From: a bacterium
GTDB lineage: Bacteria; UBP6; UBA1177
Direction of reading: 5' to 3'
DNA length: 51,397 bases
Assembly (NCBI GenBank): GCA_017538365.1
Contig: JAFYIZ010000026.1
Coordinates: forward strand, 66,716-118,112
Position 1 is the first letter of the stretch. Each line of letters begins with the position of its first letter. Shown here piece by piece: positions 18,568 to 26,385 of this stretch. The notes beneath the pieces are model-generated. The model saw only the letters and a program-made list of their open reading frames with translations, searched no databases and had not been told where the DNA came from. Made by a program: the position numbers and the translations under genes.

Positions 18568-19137
18568 TCACGTCCTTGCTATTTTTGCCCGTATCAAACC
18601 AATCATCTCTGCATTTTCAAGATCTCTATAAGTGGTATAGCTGACCGATGCAAGAGTCATTTGCATAAGGTCACGCACAGTAGCAAGGGCCGCGTCCGAG
18701 AGTGCCAGTGTAACGTCAAGATGCGCGATTGTTGCATCTGTAAACTCAATCGGTACAGTTATAACCTCAGAAACAACGGTGTCGCCCGCTTCAGGAATAT
18801 AGCTGTCAGGGTGTTGTGCAATCCAAAACAAAATCGCATGGTCAAAGTCGCCCGGATAATCAGAATCTTCGGCAAAAAGAGCTACTTCCTTAATCGGCCA
18901 GCCTCTGTCATCGGTAGGCCAGTAAAGCCCCTCGAATCTTACAATATTACTACTGCCGGGCTCAATATAAATGCGTTCAAGCACATTGTGCCAGCGCATG
19001 TCAGTCATTGTTGTTTCGGAACCGCTGTAAGTTTCTTTGTTTTCATCACCGAGCCCCATCCACTTAATTTTAAAAAGCGTTTGATTGGCTATCGCGTTAG
19101 CCATTAGCGCTAATCCTGCATTTGTGATTTTTCCCAT
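18568..19137 (-). CDS. Tail-collar fibre-like protein
   Basis: This 189-residue protein starts MGKITNAGLALMANAIANQT, which matches the N-terminal domain of phage tail-collar fibre proteins (DUF3751-like). Its GLGDENKETYSGSETTMTD and WPIKEVALFAEDSD blocks are typical. The usual long fibre shaft is absent. The Shine-Dalgarno GGAGG lies in the last codons of the reverse transcriptase gene, so the ATG at 19137 is only two bases from that gene's stop. The DGR cassette therefore separates this gene from the other fibre genes. It is the last prophage gene before the end repeats. Confidence 0.72.
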   Translation of the reverse strand: MGKITNAGLALMANAIANQTLFKIKWMGLGDENKETYSGSETTMTDMRWHNVLERIYIEPGSSNIVRFEGLYWPTDDRGWPIKEVALFAEDSDYPGDFDHAILFWIAQHPDSYIPEAGDTVVSEVITVPIEFTDATIAHLDVTLALSDAALATVRDLMQMTLASVSYTTYRDLENAEMIGLIRAKIART

Positions 19138-19138
19138 G

Positions 19139-20344
19139 TTATCCTCCATATACCTTTTTATATATGCGCTGTTTTTCAGCGTTTATGATTTCATCTTTCA
19201 AAACCACTTTCCCGGGAAGCAGCTTGAAATATTCAAGAACCCACGAATATTCTTGAAAAAATCTTTTGACCGCCTTTTTCGCCGAAGCGTGCGCCATATA
19301 GGACAAATAAGAATTGATCGAAGATCTCAGCTTTTTCAGATCCTCAAAGTCAAACTCCTTTATTTTCCTGACGAAATCCCATTTTTGCATAGTATTTCGG
19401 ACATTGTTGAGAACCCTTCGACGCGGAAGTCTGTAAAAAACGTGCTGCACATAGCCGAGAAAATTGATTCCGCAGCTGAGGCCGGCGAGTTTCACCGCCG
19501 GTTTAAGTTTAAGTTTTAGCTTTTCACGAAGAAAAACTTTGATTTTATTGAAATATTCTGCAAGTTTATTTTTGCTTTCGTGAATTACGACAATATCATC
19601 AACATAGCGGACGTAGCAGCGGATTTTGAGCGTGTGTTTTGCATATTGATCCAGCTCGTTTAAATAAACATTGGCAAAAAACTGGCTTGTCAGATTTCCG
19701 ATCGGAAGACCTTTGCCCTGTTCACAGTGAAAAAGACTTTTCTTGTCAGGCACAAGTTTCCATTCGCTCGCTTTTGCCTTATTGTAATACTTTTTCGTCG
19801 GATCGTGAAAAAGCAGGGTTTTGGCAATTCCGGCGACCTGCTCAGCTTTTCCGGGTTCCTTAAACTGCTTTTCCATTCCTTTTTTCAGAAGCTGCCACAA
19901 AATCGCCTTGTCGATAGACATGAAAAAGCTGGCAATATCGATCTGTAAAAAGAAAGCTCTGCGGCGGCCGTTATCGGTTACGCTACGCATAAAGTGTGCG
20001 ACTCTTTCGACGGCGGCAAGATTGCCTTTTCCCTTCCGACAGGCGAAAGAATCGAAAATGAAAATTTTTTCCCAGTATTTTTCAAGCTCTTCAACAAGCA
20101 GATGATGTACGATCCTTTCTTTGAAATCGGCTGCGAAAACCTCTCTCGGCTTCGGATTGCGGACAACAAAACAGATTGACTTGCCCGGCGTGTATTTTCC
20201 CGACTGCAAAGCCCTTGTCAGCCTGACAATATTCTGACTAAAACGCATGTCGAATTTCCGGGCGTTTGCCGTATTGCGCTTTCTGCGTCGGCAGCTGACA
20301 TAAGCCTTATATATATTTCGTGAAGCTAAAAACTCTGCGTTCAT
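19139..20344 (-). CDS. DGR reverse transcriptase
   Basis: This 401-residue reverse transcriptase has motif A (LQIDIASFF, ~133-141), the DGR-specific motif LPIGNLTSQ (~213-221) where most bacterial enzymes have QGxxxSP, and the catalytic YVDD (~247-250) followed by the LGY motif. In DGRs it copies the TR transcript with errors opposite adenines, and the cDNA replaces the variable repeat. There is no fused maturase or HNH domain, which argues against a group II intron. The ATG at 20344 overlaps the stop of the TR-bearing ORF (ATGA); the in-frame start four codons further upstream lies at the TR edge. It probably acts with the Avd protein encoded at 20574-20960. Confidence 0.93.
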   Translation of the reverse strand: MNAEFLASRNIYKAYVSCRRRKRNTANARKFDMRFSQNIVRLTRALQSGKYTPGKSICFVVRNPKPREVFAADFKERIVHHLLVEELEKYWEKIFIFDSFACRKGKGNLAAVERVAHFMRSVTDNGRRRAFFLQIDIASFFMSIDKAILWQLLKKGMEKQFKEPGKAEQVAGIAKTLLFHDPTKKYYNKAKASEWKLVPDKKSLFHCEQGKGLPIGNLTSQFFANVYLNELDQYAKHTLKIRCYVRYVDDIVVIHESKNKLAEYFNKIKVFLREKLKLKLKPAVKLAGLSCGINFLGYVQHVFYRLPRRRVLNNVRNTMQKWDFVRKIKEFDFEDLKKLRSSINSYLSYMAHASAKKAVKRFFQEYSWVLEYFKLLPGKVVLKDEIINAEKQRIYKKVYGG

Positions 20345-20577
20345 GGGCGGACGCACCTCACATAGTTCGTGTTGTTCTTACCGTTGTTGTTGACACTTCC
20401 ACTGCTATCGAAGTTCACGTTCCAAGCGTTACTCGCATAAAAACCAAGTATTCTCAGGAATTTATTATCGACAGCTCCGATCCTTCCGGTACGGATCTGT
20501 CGCAGCTCACGGATAAAAACCGGGAGCTGTATATGCGTCTCCGGCATCCTGATACAACCGCAGAAATGGACTCTCAT
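20341..20577 (-). CDS. Small ORF carrying the template repeat; DUF1566 remnant
   Basis: This 78-codon frame begins at an ATG overlapping the avd stop (ATGA), with GGGAGGTGG upstream. It ends in a TGA overlapping the reverse transcriptase ATG. Its last ~31 residues are the TR read in the same frame as the variable proteins (ASNAWNVNF...VRCVRP). The preceding part loosely follows the DUF1566 pattern (QLPVFIRELRQI next to WRLPTIDELRGI of the VR3 protein). I infer that it is a shrunken variable gene. It may be translated mainly to couple avd with the reverse transcriptase; a function for the peptide is not shown. Confidence 0.5.
   Translation of the reverse strand: MRVHFCGCIRMPETHIQLPVFIRELRQIRTGRIGAVDNKFLRILGFYASNAWNVNFDSSGSVNNNGKNNTNYVRCVRP
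20348..20438 (-). repeat. DGR template repeat (TR)
   Basis: This 91-base segment matches VR1 (21032-21122) and VR2 (43339-43429). Read on the minus strand it has 30 adenines, many in nine AAC codons (SNAW, NVNF, VNNNG, KNNTN). By eye it differs from VR1 at 7 and from VR2 at 12 positions, and all 19 differences are at template adenines. It lies between avd and the reverse transcriptase gene, the usual place. Confidence 0.95.
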
Positions 20578-20960
20578 TGAGGTATTCCACCTCCCTGATT
20601 CTGCCTGTTCACAAAATAATTGTGAAGTCTCTCGCACTGACCGAGCAGGTTAGTGGCCAATTCAGCCGACTTAAACCACGCCTCGTAGTTTCTAAAAGTA
20701 TTCAATTCTTCACAGACATTGAGCTTGATCTGAAGATCGGTTATTTTTCCCTTCAGATCCGCTAAAAATTCAGCTCTCTCGCATTCTTCGTAATTATTGA
20801 GCTTTGCAGTTTTGGCGAGGATTTCCGAACACATCGTTCTGAGTTCGCTTCCGGTAGTATATTTGCAATACCTCTCGAAACGGCGGACACATCTTTCAAT
20901 ATGCGTCATCAACTCAAAAGCGACATTGTAAATATCAAGTTTTTTCAAATGATCGAGCAC
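20574..20960 (-). CDS. avd: DGR accessory variability determinant (Avd-like)
   Basis: This 128-residue, all-helical protein (IYNVAFELMTHIERCVRRFER, FLADLKGKITDLQIKLNV) has the size, helix pattern and position of Avd, the four-helix-bundle partner that binds the reverse transcriptase and template RNA in DGRs. The start is a GTG at 20960 with AGGAG six bases upstream. The stop overlaps the ATG of the TR-bearing ORF. It lies between VR1 and TR, as in the Bordetella phage DGR. The call leans on context, because Avd sequences are divergent. Confidence 0.85.
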   Translation of the reverse strand: MLDHLKKLDIYNVAFELMTHIERCVRRFERYCKYTTGSELRTMCSEILAKTAKLNNYEECERAEFLADLKGKITDLQIKLNVCEELNTFRNYEAWFKSAELATNLLGQCERLHNYFVNRQNQGGGIPQ

Positions 20961-20970
20961 TTTTTTCTCC

Positions 20971-21003
20971 TTGCCCTACCGGGCAAATTGCGCTATCGCG
21001 CAA
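20971..21003. other. Tandem hairpins downstream of VR1
   Basis: TTGCCC-TACC-GGGCAA (20971-20986) and TTGCGC-TATC-GCGCAA (20988-21003) are two perfect 6-base-pair hairpins with 4-base loops, 29 bases past VR1. Hairpins or cruciforms just after the VR are known to be needed for DGR target recognition in the Bordetella phage. Related pairs follow VR2 and VR3, but none follows the TR. Confidence 0.75.
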
Positions 21004-21027
21004 AAAACCAAAAAAAGCGGTCATGGC

Positions 21028-22560
21028 CTACCGGACGCACCTCACATAGCGCGCGTAGCTCTTACCGTTGTTGTTGACACTTCCACTGCTATCGAAGTTC
21101 ACGCCCCAAGCGTTACTCGCATCTTTTTCGGAACCCGACCAATAATTATTGTTATCGGTTGCCAGTCCGAGGTTATTCCTTGCTCTCCATAAACCGCATA
21201 GTTCATTATTAACCGAGCTGTCTGCCTTATTTCCGGCGCAGCGCGGTAATCTCCAGTCAGTGTAACCTCCCAAGTTCAGGTTCCACGCATACTCTAAGGC
21301 TTGTGGCCACGTTTTTCCCGACACACCTGCCTTTTGAACCATGCTGATCTCAGCAAGCTCGGGGTATGTTTCCCGCATTGCGTCGGTCACGACAACTATA
21401 TCGGTACTCAGACCGGTATGGCTTTCAGCTGTAGCGATTACTGTTGGTTTAAAGTAAATTCTGAGCGTTTCGCCAGGATTGACCGTGATATCGCCGGTCA
21501 GCCATCTCGCCAGCATATAGCTTCCGGCAGCTTCAACACCTTCGGTCGTTACGGCCGTTTTTGCAACGAGCCCGGCCTCTCTCACCGTTATTGCAGCAGT
21601 CGAGTTGTTGGTGAAATCACGCACGTATGTCGCGTATGTTTTTCCTTCCAGAACAGAAAGTTTTGCGATTGCGCTGACCGAACTCATAGCCAGGTAAGAC
21701 AATTCCCCCGTCGAAGTCCCGCTCGCAATAAGCTGAGCGAGAGCATTGTCATCAGCACTTACAGCTGAATCACCTGATCCGACGATTATGCCCATATCTG
21801 TCACGCCTGCCGCACCGACACAGTTCGCCGCTTTCGCGAAACTCTGCCCTGTGTGTGACATTGACCCTGCAGCCGTGTTGCCCGCCATGTCCGTGAAGGT
21901 GTAGGCTGCCGCCGCAATATTCTGAGCAAAATTCTTGATCCAGTTCTTTGTAATAGCTTTCGATTCTGTCGCAGGAAAATTCAGTGTCCATGCTACTTCT
22001 ACAACCTTGCCGACACCGAATCCGAAAGCAGGCGTTACAGCTTCGCGGCCAAGCATTTTCCCTGAGCAGGAATAGAGCGCGATTTCGCCGATATTACCGT
22101 TCCCCCCGGTTATAGTCCTCGCTGTGTACAGTGTCACTCTTGTCGAGCCTGCAACGTCACTCATGGCCAGCAGAGTTATTGGAATTGTGTCGCTACTGAC
22201 AGAGCCCGATACCAGCGCGTTTGTCGGATAATTGATAAAAGGATGAATAAGTCCCGGCTGTTGTACATATACCGGAGCCGCTTTCATGCCGAGCATGACT
22301 TTCGGCGCACTTGCAGCATAACTGTCATTCCTTACGGCGATACGATAGCCGTTGACAAAATCTTCAATCATTCCTACAGTTAAGCTCTTCATCGGCTGGC
22401 TGCGCTTTCCGATGACGCGGCCTTTTTCATCGTAAGCTGTCAGCTCGATTTTCCCTTCTGGAGCGATCATCCGCTTGTCCGGACGGCTGCGCCTTACAAT
22501 CTTGCCGTTCCCGTCCAGAATTTCCCATTCGGCGGCAAAACCGAAATTGTGATCATTCAT
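21028..22560 (-). CDS. Tail fibre with diversified DUF1566/C-type-lectin-like C-terminus (VR1 protein)
   Basis: This 510-residue protein starts with a beta-rich virion segment (FAAEWEILDGNGKIVRRSRP). A long Ala/Thr/Val-rich fibre region holds two related ~150-residue stretches. The C-terminal ~120 residues are a DUF1566-type domain (TWPQALEYAWNLNLGGYTDWRLP, NNYWSGSEKDASNAW, YVRCVR). The DGR variable repeat codes the last ~30 residues. It follows the baseplate gpI gene, so it is probably the receptor-binding protein, and DGR variation would change host range. Variable residues replacing template Asn include Gly, Ser, Tyr and Arg; Ala replaces a template Thr. Confidence 0.85.
   Translation of the reverse strand: MNDHNFGFAAEWEILDGNGKIVRRSRPDKRMIAPEGKIELTAYDEKGRVIGKRSQPMKSLTVGMIEDFVNGYRIAVRNDSYAASAPKVMLGMKAAPVYVQQPGLIHPFINYPTNALVSGSVSSDTIPITLLAMSDVAGSTRVTLYTARTITGGNGNIGEIALYSCSGKMLGREAVTPAFGFGVGKVVEVAWTLNFPATESKAITKNWIKNFAQNIAAAAYTFTDMAGNTAAGSMSHTGQSFAKAANCVGAAGVTDMGIIVGSGDSAVSADDNALAQLIASGTSTGELSYLAMSSVSAIAKLSVLEGKTYATYVRDFTNNSTAAITVREAGLVAKTAVTTEGVEAAGSYMLARWLTGDITVNPGETLRIYFKPTVIATAESHTGLSTDIVVVTDAMRETYPELAEISMVQKAGVSGKTWPQALEYAWNLNLGGYTDWRLPRCAGNKADSSVNNELCGLWRARNNLGLATDNNNYWSGSEKDASNAWGVNFDSSGSVNNNGKSYARYVRCVR
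21032..21122 (-). repeat. DGR variable repeat VR1
   Basis: This segment aligns without gaps to the TR over 91 bases, with seven differences, all at template adenines (two in the first half and five near the gene 3' end). It ends four bases before the fibre gene's last base. The shared GC-rich tail GTGCGTCCG would be the initiation site for mutagenic homing. Confidence 0.94.
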
Positions 22561-22574
22561 TCCCCCTCCTTAAT

Positions 22575-23915
22575 TTATGGTTCAGTTACATTGACCGTTC
22601 CTTCAGCGTCCATAACAAACTCTGCAGCATTTTCTTTGTCCGGCGCATATCCGACCTGTCCGGCAGCAGAGAGCGCAAATTCGCCGTCAACAGTACGGTC
22701 AGCCGTAAACCCTACCGTTCCTTCAGCCGTCCCGACGACAAAATGTTCACCGAGAGCCGCCTTGACGTTGACAGTCGCATCACCGTTGGCATCGGCGAAC
22801 CTGAGCGGAATCGTCAGATCTCCGCCTGCCGGTGTTTCGCCGCCGCCGTCCACGATAAACGCAGAACCGACTCCGGCTAAGCTGTCAGGAATAACAGCTG
22901 TTCCTTCCGCCAGACCGTCCACTATCGTGATCAAAGCTATCAGCGCGTTGCCGATGTAGACGGAAACGTTGCCTTCAGCCACCGAAGTGACACTCACACC
23001 AAACGCAGTTCCAACTGTAACAGCCTGATTTTCAACAGGTTCATTTACTATAATTACAACAACAAATTGAACAGATACGCTACTTTCCGCGCCTTCACAG
23101 ACAACGCGGATAAAATCATCGCCGCTCTCACCCGCAGCTCTCCAAGTATAAGAATAAGCATTATCCGAAACAGTAGTTACTCCTACAAGCGTTTCACCCC
23201 GATAAATACTGACGATTTTGCCGTCATCAAATCCGGCAACACCTGAAATAGTCACATTTGTTCCAATTCTTATGGTCTCACCTGGAACTATCGAACTTAT
23301 GGAAATAAAACCGGGTATAGGCTGTGTGATGTAATCCACATACCTTCCTACCGTGAGCCCGTTCGCCGGAACCCAGCGGTACAGCTGTAATAAATACTCA
23401 TTCAGCTCACGGCAGACAAAACGCTTATAATCTTTGATAAGCCCGAAAATCACGTCACATTCATACTGACTGAGCGGCATCTGAGCCGTAACCTTAAAGG
23501 TAAAAGGCGGCATCGGCTTGTCAGTTTCCGATAAGTGCTCATTAAAATTAAACCATTCTTCAATATTGATGTCAGTTCTACCGGTCATTTGAGCAACTTT
23601 CTCAATAATTCCGGCAGTTCCTTTTTCTTTGTGGAGTTCAAAACTTTTCTGAGTAACTTCACGCTGTTTGGTATATACACCCGGGCCATCGGTATTTTCC
23701 GCGTTCAAATATTCCAGACCGTGGACGTTCAGATCTTTTGCAAGGAAAGGCAAAGCATCCGGTATCGGCATATTGTAAGCGTTGTTTATTGCATAAATCA
23801 GCGCGTTTTTAACCTCTGCACGTATCCGGTCAAGTTCATTAAGCGCAGCTGCATAGAGTGCTCTGAGCTTCGGGTTTGTTATGCTTGACGGCAGTTTCGG
23901 CCTATTCTCGCTCAT
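22575..23915 (-). CDS. Baseplate protein gpI (P2-type) with Ig-like C-terminal extension
   Basis: The first ~200 of 446 residues follow P2 gpI, a baseplate wedge protein linking to the fibres (LPFLAKDLNVHGLEYLN, SFELHKEKGTAGIIEKVAQM). Residues ~210-300 look like a bacterial Ig-like domain (VTISGVAGFDDGKIVSIYRG, YSYTWRAAGESGDDFIRVVC). A further Ala/Val/Gly-rich tail has short repeats (VGTAEGTVGFTADRTVDGE and VNVTEP-like). Normal gpI is about 180-200 residues, so the C-terminal half is an extension, probably surface-exposed. It overlaps the gpJ gene by 14 bases. Confidence 0.8.
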   Translation of the reverse strand: MSENRPKLPSSITNPKLRALYAAALNELDRIRAEVKNALIYAINNAYNMPIPDALPFLAKDLNVHGLEYLNAENTDGPGVYTKQREVTQKSFELHKEKGTAGIIEKVAQMTGRTDINIEEWFNFNEHLSETDKPMPPFTFKVTAQMPLSQYECDVIFGLIKDYKRFVCRELNEYLLQLYRWVPANGLTVGRYVDYITQPIPGFISISSIVPGETIRIGTNVTISGVAGFDDGKIVSIYRGETLVGVTTVSDNAYSYTWRAAGESGDDFIRVVCEGAESSVSVQFVVVIIVNEPVENQAVTVGTAFGVSVTSVAEGNVSVYIGNALIALITIVDGLAEGTAVIPDSLAGVGSAFIVDGGGETPAGGDLTIPLRFADANGDATVNVKAALGEHFVVGTAEGTVGFTADRTVDGEFALSAAGQVGYAPDKENAAEFVMDAEGTVNVTEP

Positions 23916-24762
23916 CCGTCACCCCTGTGATTGTTACGGTTGCAACTGCTTCGATAAATTCATTATAAGCCGCTTCTTCATCAGCGCTAAGACTGCAAAC
24001 AGCCTTATAGCAGCCGTCAAAACTCTGACAGATACCGATTACCTGTGATATAACCACGTCTTTGCTCACATGGCTTTTAACGTTCGCTAAATAAGCGTTT
24101 AAAGCCTCTTGAATATCGCTCTGAAGAGTGTTCGAAGCGCTTCTTTTCGCGATTATTGAGACCGTAAAGGCTATCTCTTTTTTATCCGGGAAATAAACTT
24201 CCACTTTTTCACCGAGCGGACGAACATCCACAGGCGTAAGTGCAGCGGCAACCTTAGCTAAAACTTCATCCATTGCCGCTTTGTCGTCGCCTGTTGCTTC
24301 CGCATAATCAGCCGTAGTCCAATAATTCTTAGTTAAAACAAATACTTGAACTATACCGGCAGGCGTTCCGTCGCTGCGAAGCGCGCTGTAAGGATCAACG
24401 TCGATAATGTTTTCGGGATCGGCATTTTTTGAGATATAACGGTAAGCGGCTTCGGTTCCGCAGACAGTAAAAGCGTTCATCGACTCACGGATACGTACAC
24501 GGTATTCATCGTCGCTTTCACCTTCATATCTTACACAGTTACGCAGCGCACCGAGATAGTCAAGCATCGGATAACGCGCAAAATCAAGCAGATTCTGCTT
24601 GTCTGCATCCTGAATATTGCAGCGCAGAATATAAATATCGTAAGCAATCTGAGTAAGAAGCACATATTCAGGATCGGCGGGCTGGATGCCGGAATCACTG
24701 ATCATGCGGTTTCTTGTCGCTTCAAAATCGCGTTCGATAAAATTAGGTTGTTCTATTGCCAT
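23902..24762 (-). CDS. Baseplate protein gpJ
   Basis: This 286-residue baseplate J-like protein has the family pattern: PNFIERDFEATRNRMI at the N-terminus, LDYLGALRNCVRYEGESDDEYRVRI, and a VFVLTKNYWTTADY region. J forms the outer wedge of contractile-tail baseplates. It abuts gpW (one base between them) and overlaps gpI, in the conserved W-J-I order. Confidence 0.88.
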   Translation of the reverse strand: MAIEQPNFIERDFEATRNRMISDSGIQPADPEYVLLTQIAYDIYILRCNIQDADKQNLLDFARYPMLDYLGALRNCVRYEGESDDEYRVRIRESMNAFTVCGTEAAYRYISKNADPENIIDVDPYSALRSDGTPAGIVQVFVLTKNYWTTADYAEATGDDKAAMDEVLAKVAAALTPVDVRPLGEKVEVYFPDKKEIAFTVSIIAKRSASNTLQSDIQEALNAYLANVKSHVSKDVVISQVIGICQSFDGCYKAVCSLSADEEAAYNEFIEAVATVTITGVTDERE

Positions 24763-25101
24763 TTATAACTCCTTTACAAGTTCGCCGCCACCGTTTTTGC
24801 CGCTCTTATAAGTCCATGTAATAACTAACAAAGCGCGCCCGTTTTCAACCGTAGTTTTAACTTTATCGACTTTTACATCGGGAATATAAAGAGCAAGCTG
24901 CCTGTTCAAATCCTGCACTACCGTCGAAACCAGCTTAGTTGACGGTATATCCATTATATCGTCTCTGACACCCATTCCGGGATCTCCGACAACCGCACTT
25001 TTCGGCGTTTGCAGAATCATGTCTATCTGCTGGTTTATGCGGTCTGCTCCATATACAAGTTCACCCGCATTAGTTCTTGATATTACGCCGACTTTTGCCA
25101 T
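24763..25101 (-). CDS. Baseplate protein gpW/gp25-like
   Basis: This 112-residue protein of the gp25/GpW family is a small inner baseplate wedge subunit. Its RINQQIDMILQTPKSAVVGDPGMGVR and DLNRQLALYIPDVKVDKV stretches match the family layout (no lysozyme function). Its position immediately ahead of gpJ supports the call. Confidence 0.83.
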   Translation of the reverse strand: MAKVGVISRTNAGELVYGADRINQQIDMILQTPKSAVVGDPGMGVRDDIMDIPSTKLVSTVVQDLNRQLALYIPDVKVDKVKTTVENGRALLVITWTYKSGKNGGGELVKEL

Positions 25102-25929
25102 CTACATCACCGCCTGAAGTTTAGCATAAAGAGCCTGAGCGCCGGAAAGGTCGGCTGCGACCGCAACGGCGGCAAAGCCGAAAGTATATCGGTTCGATGA
25201 AGTTGAAGGCGCGCCCGCTTCACTTATTGCCCGGGTTATCCATGAGCCGACGGCCGGTTCCATCGCATATTGATAAAGTCCGCTGGTCGAAAGCCCCGAA
25301 AGCATTCTGTTAGCCGCCGTGATTGCCGCTTCAAAACTTGCAATTTTAGCCGATACCTGGTCTTTTGCGTTTTGTAGGTTTGCGACAACCGCTTTTTGCG
25401 CGTTCCACGCCGTCTGCGCTGCGTTGAAAGCGCCCGGCATAAGTTCGCCGAAAGTAAGCCCTTCCCACTTGTCAAGCGGCAAATCCACCTCAATATCCGG
25501 TTTTTTATTGAAAGAATCGGGCAGCTTCGGAGAGATCGGATCAATCTTCATCTTTGTTGCAAGCGCGTCATACATCGCTGTAAAGGCGGCCTCTGCGCTC
25601 GCTTCACTTTCCATACTGGCAATATTGAAATATCCGCATGAATACATGCCGCTTTCGGTCGTCGGCGCATCAGGCGCATTGACAAGCCTGTTAGCCCAGC
25701 TTCCTTCGTGCGGAGTCAGAACAATAATAGCGAAGCCCGTCTCAGCAAGCTCGTCAAGATCCTGTTGCAGCAGATTGAGCGCGGTATTTGCATCATTCAA
25801 TGCGCCCTGAACTACCGTTAAAGCATCATTCAGTTTAGCAAGCCCCGCTTCAGCTTCAGCCTTTGCGGTAGTTGCTGCCTCAAACGCTTCGGGAATTATG
25901 TCGCCGATAGTTTTGCTTTGCCACGCCAT
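25102..25929 (-). CDS. Virion-associated protein with internal duplication, unknown function
   Basis: This 275-residue protein was not recognised. It is made of two similar halves: residues ~2-125 (TIGDIIPEAFEAATTAKAEA, then a helix and a GSWANRL...APTTESGMYSCGY block) and ~150-275 (LTFGELMPGAFNAAQTA, then GSWITRA...APSTSSNRYTFGF). Each half has a predicted coiled coil followed by a beta segment. It sits in the baseplate cluster between gpX and gpW, so a structural role in the baseplate or spike is likely, but this is inference. Confidence 0.6.
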   Translation of the reverse strand: MAWQSKTIGDIIPEAFEAATTAKAEAEAGLAKLNDALTVVQGALNDANTALNLLQQDLDELAETGFAIIVLTPHEGSWANRLVNAPDAPTTESGMYSCGYFNIASMESEASAEAAFTAMYDALATKMKIDPISPKLPDSFNKKPDIEVDLPLDKWEGLTFGELMPGAFNAAQTAWNAQKAVVANLQNAKDQVSAKIASFEAAITAANRMLSGLSTSGLYQYAMEPAVGSWITRAISEAGAPSTSSNRYTFGFAAVAVAADLSGAQALYAKLQAVM

Positions 25930-25938
25930 TTCAGCCTC

Positions 25939-26160
25939 CTAACCGACTATCGGAGTTGAAGGAGTAAGCGAAGGAGAACCAGGCGCGGTGCATTCGTGAG
26001 TATGCGTCATGTAAGCAATATTGACCTTTGTAAGCGCATTGTAGAGCGCTTCACCGAACGCATCACAGAAATCCTGACCTTTTCCGCTTGACATTTCGAC
26101 AAGATTCTTACTCGCAAAAGCGGCAAGCGCTATTTGTTGACATTCAGTTTTAGTAAGCAT
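25939..26160 (-). CDS. Small tail/baseplate-cluster protein
   Basis: This 73-residue protein was not recognised by family. Its C-terminus (YMTHTHECTAPGSPSLTPST) resembles the His- and Pro-rich tails found on phage baseplate and spike proteins. It lies directly after gpX (no gap), with a good Shine-Dalgarno, so it is a real gene. Confidence 0.55.
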   Translation of the reverse strand: MLTKTECQQIALAAFASKNLVEMSSGKGQDFCDAFGEALYNALTKVNIAYMTHTHECTAPGSPSLTPSTPIVG

Positions 26161-26385
26161 TTATACTCCTTTAATATCATGTTTTAATTTTGTTTCATAA
26201 ACACTTTCACTTATAGGAATAACGATTGTTTGACCGACATAATCTTCTAAAACCACTCTGAATTTAAGTTGCGGATTATACTGATAAATCGGCTCGACAT
26301 TATCGACGCGCCCGTAAAATTTCTGACTAATCATATCAATGCGGTCGCCGCTTATTATTTTATAGGCATAAAACTTCGTGCTCAT
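26161..26385 (-). CDS. Tail protein gpX (LysM-like)
   Basis: This 74-residue protein matches P2 gpX: a LysM-like fold with YKIISGDRIDMISQKFYG and PIYQYNPQLKF. It has a structural role at the tail or baseplate. Its start overlaps the end of the gpD gene by four bases. Confidence 0.85.
   Translation of the reverse strand: MSTKFYAYKIISGDRIDMISQKFYGRVDNVEPIYQYNPQLKFRVVLEDYVGQTIVIPISESVYETKLKHDIKGV

Noticed and set aside
19139-20344. Reverse transcriptase as group II intron or retron
   Set aside because: There is no maturase/HNH domain, intron ends or msr/msd RNA. The adjacent Avd-like gene, TR and VRs and the IGNLTSQ motif fit a DGR.
20341-20637. Longer 98-codon version of the TR-bearing ORF starting at 20637
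   Set aside because: That start lies inside avd without a Shine-Dalgarno; the ATG at 20577 overlaps the avd stop and has one.
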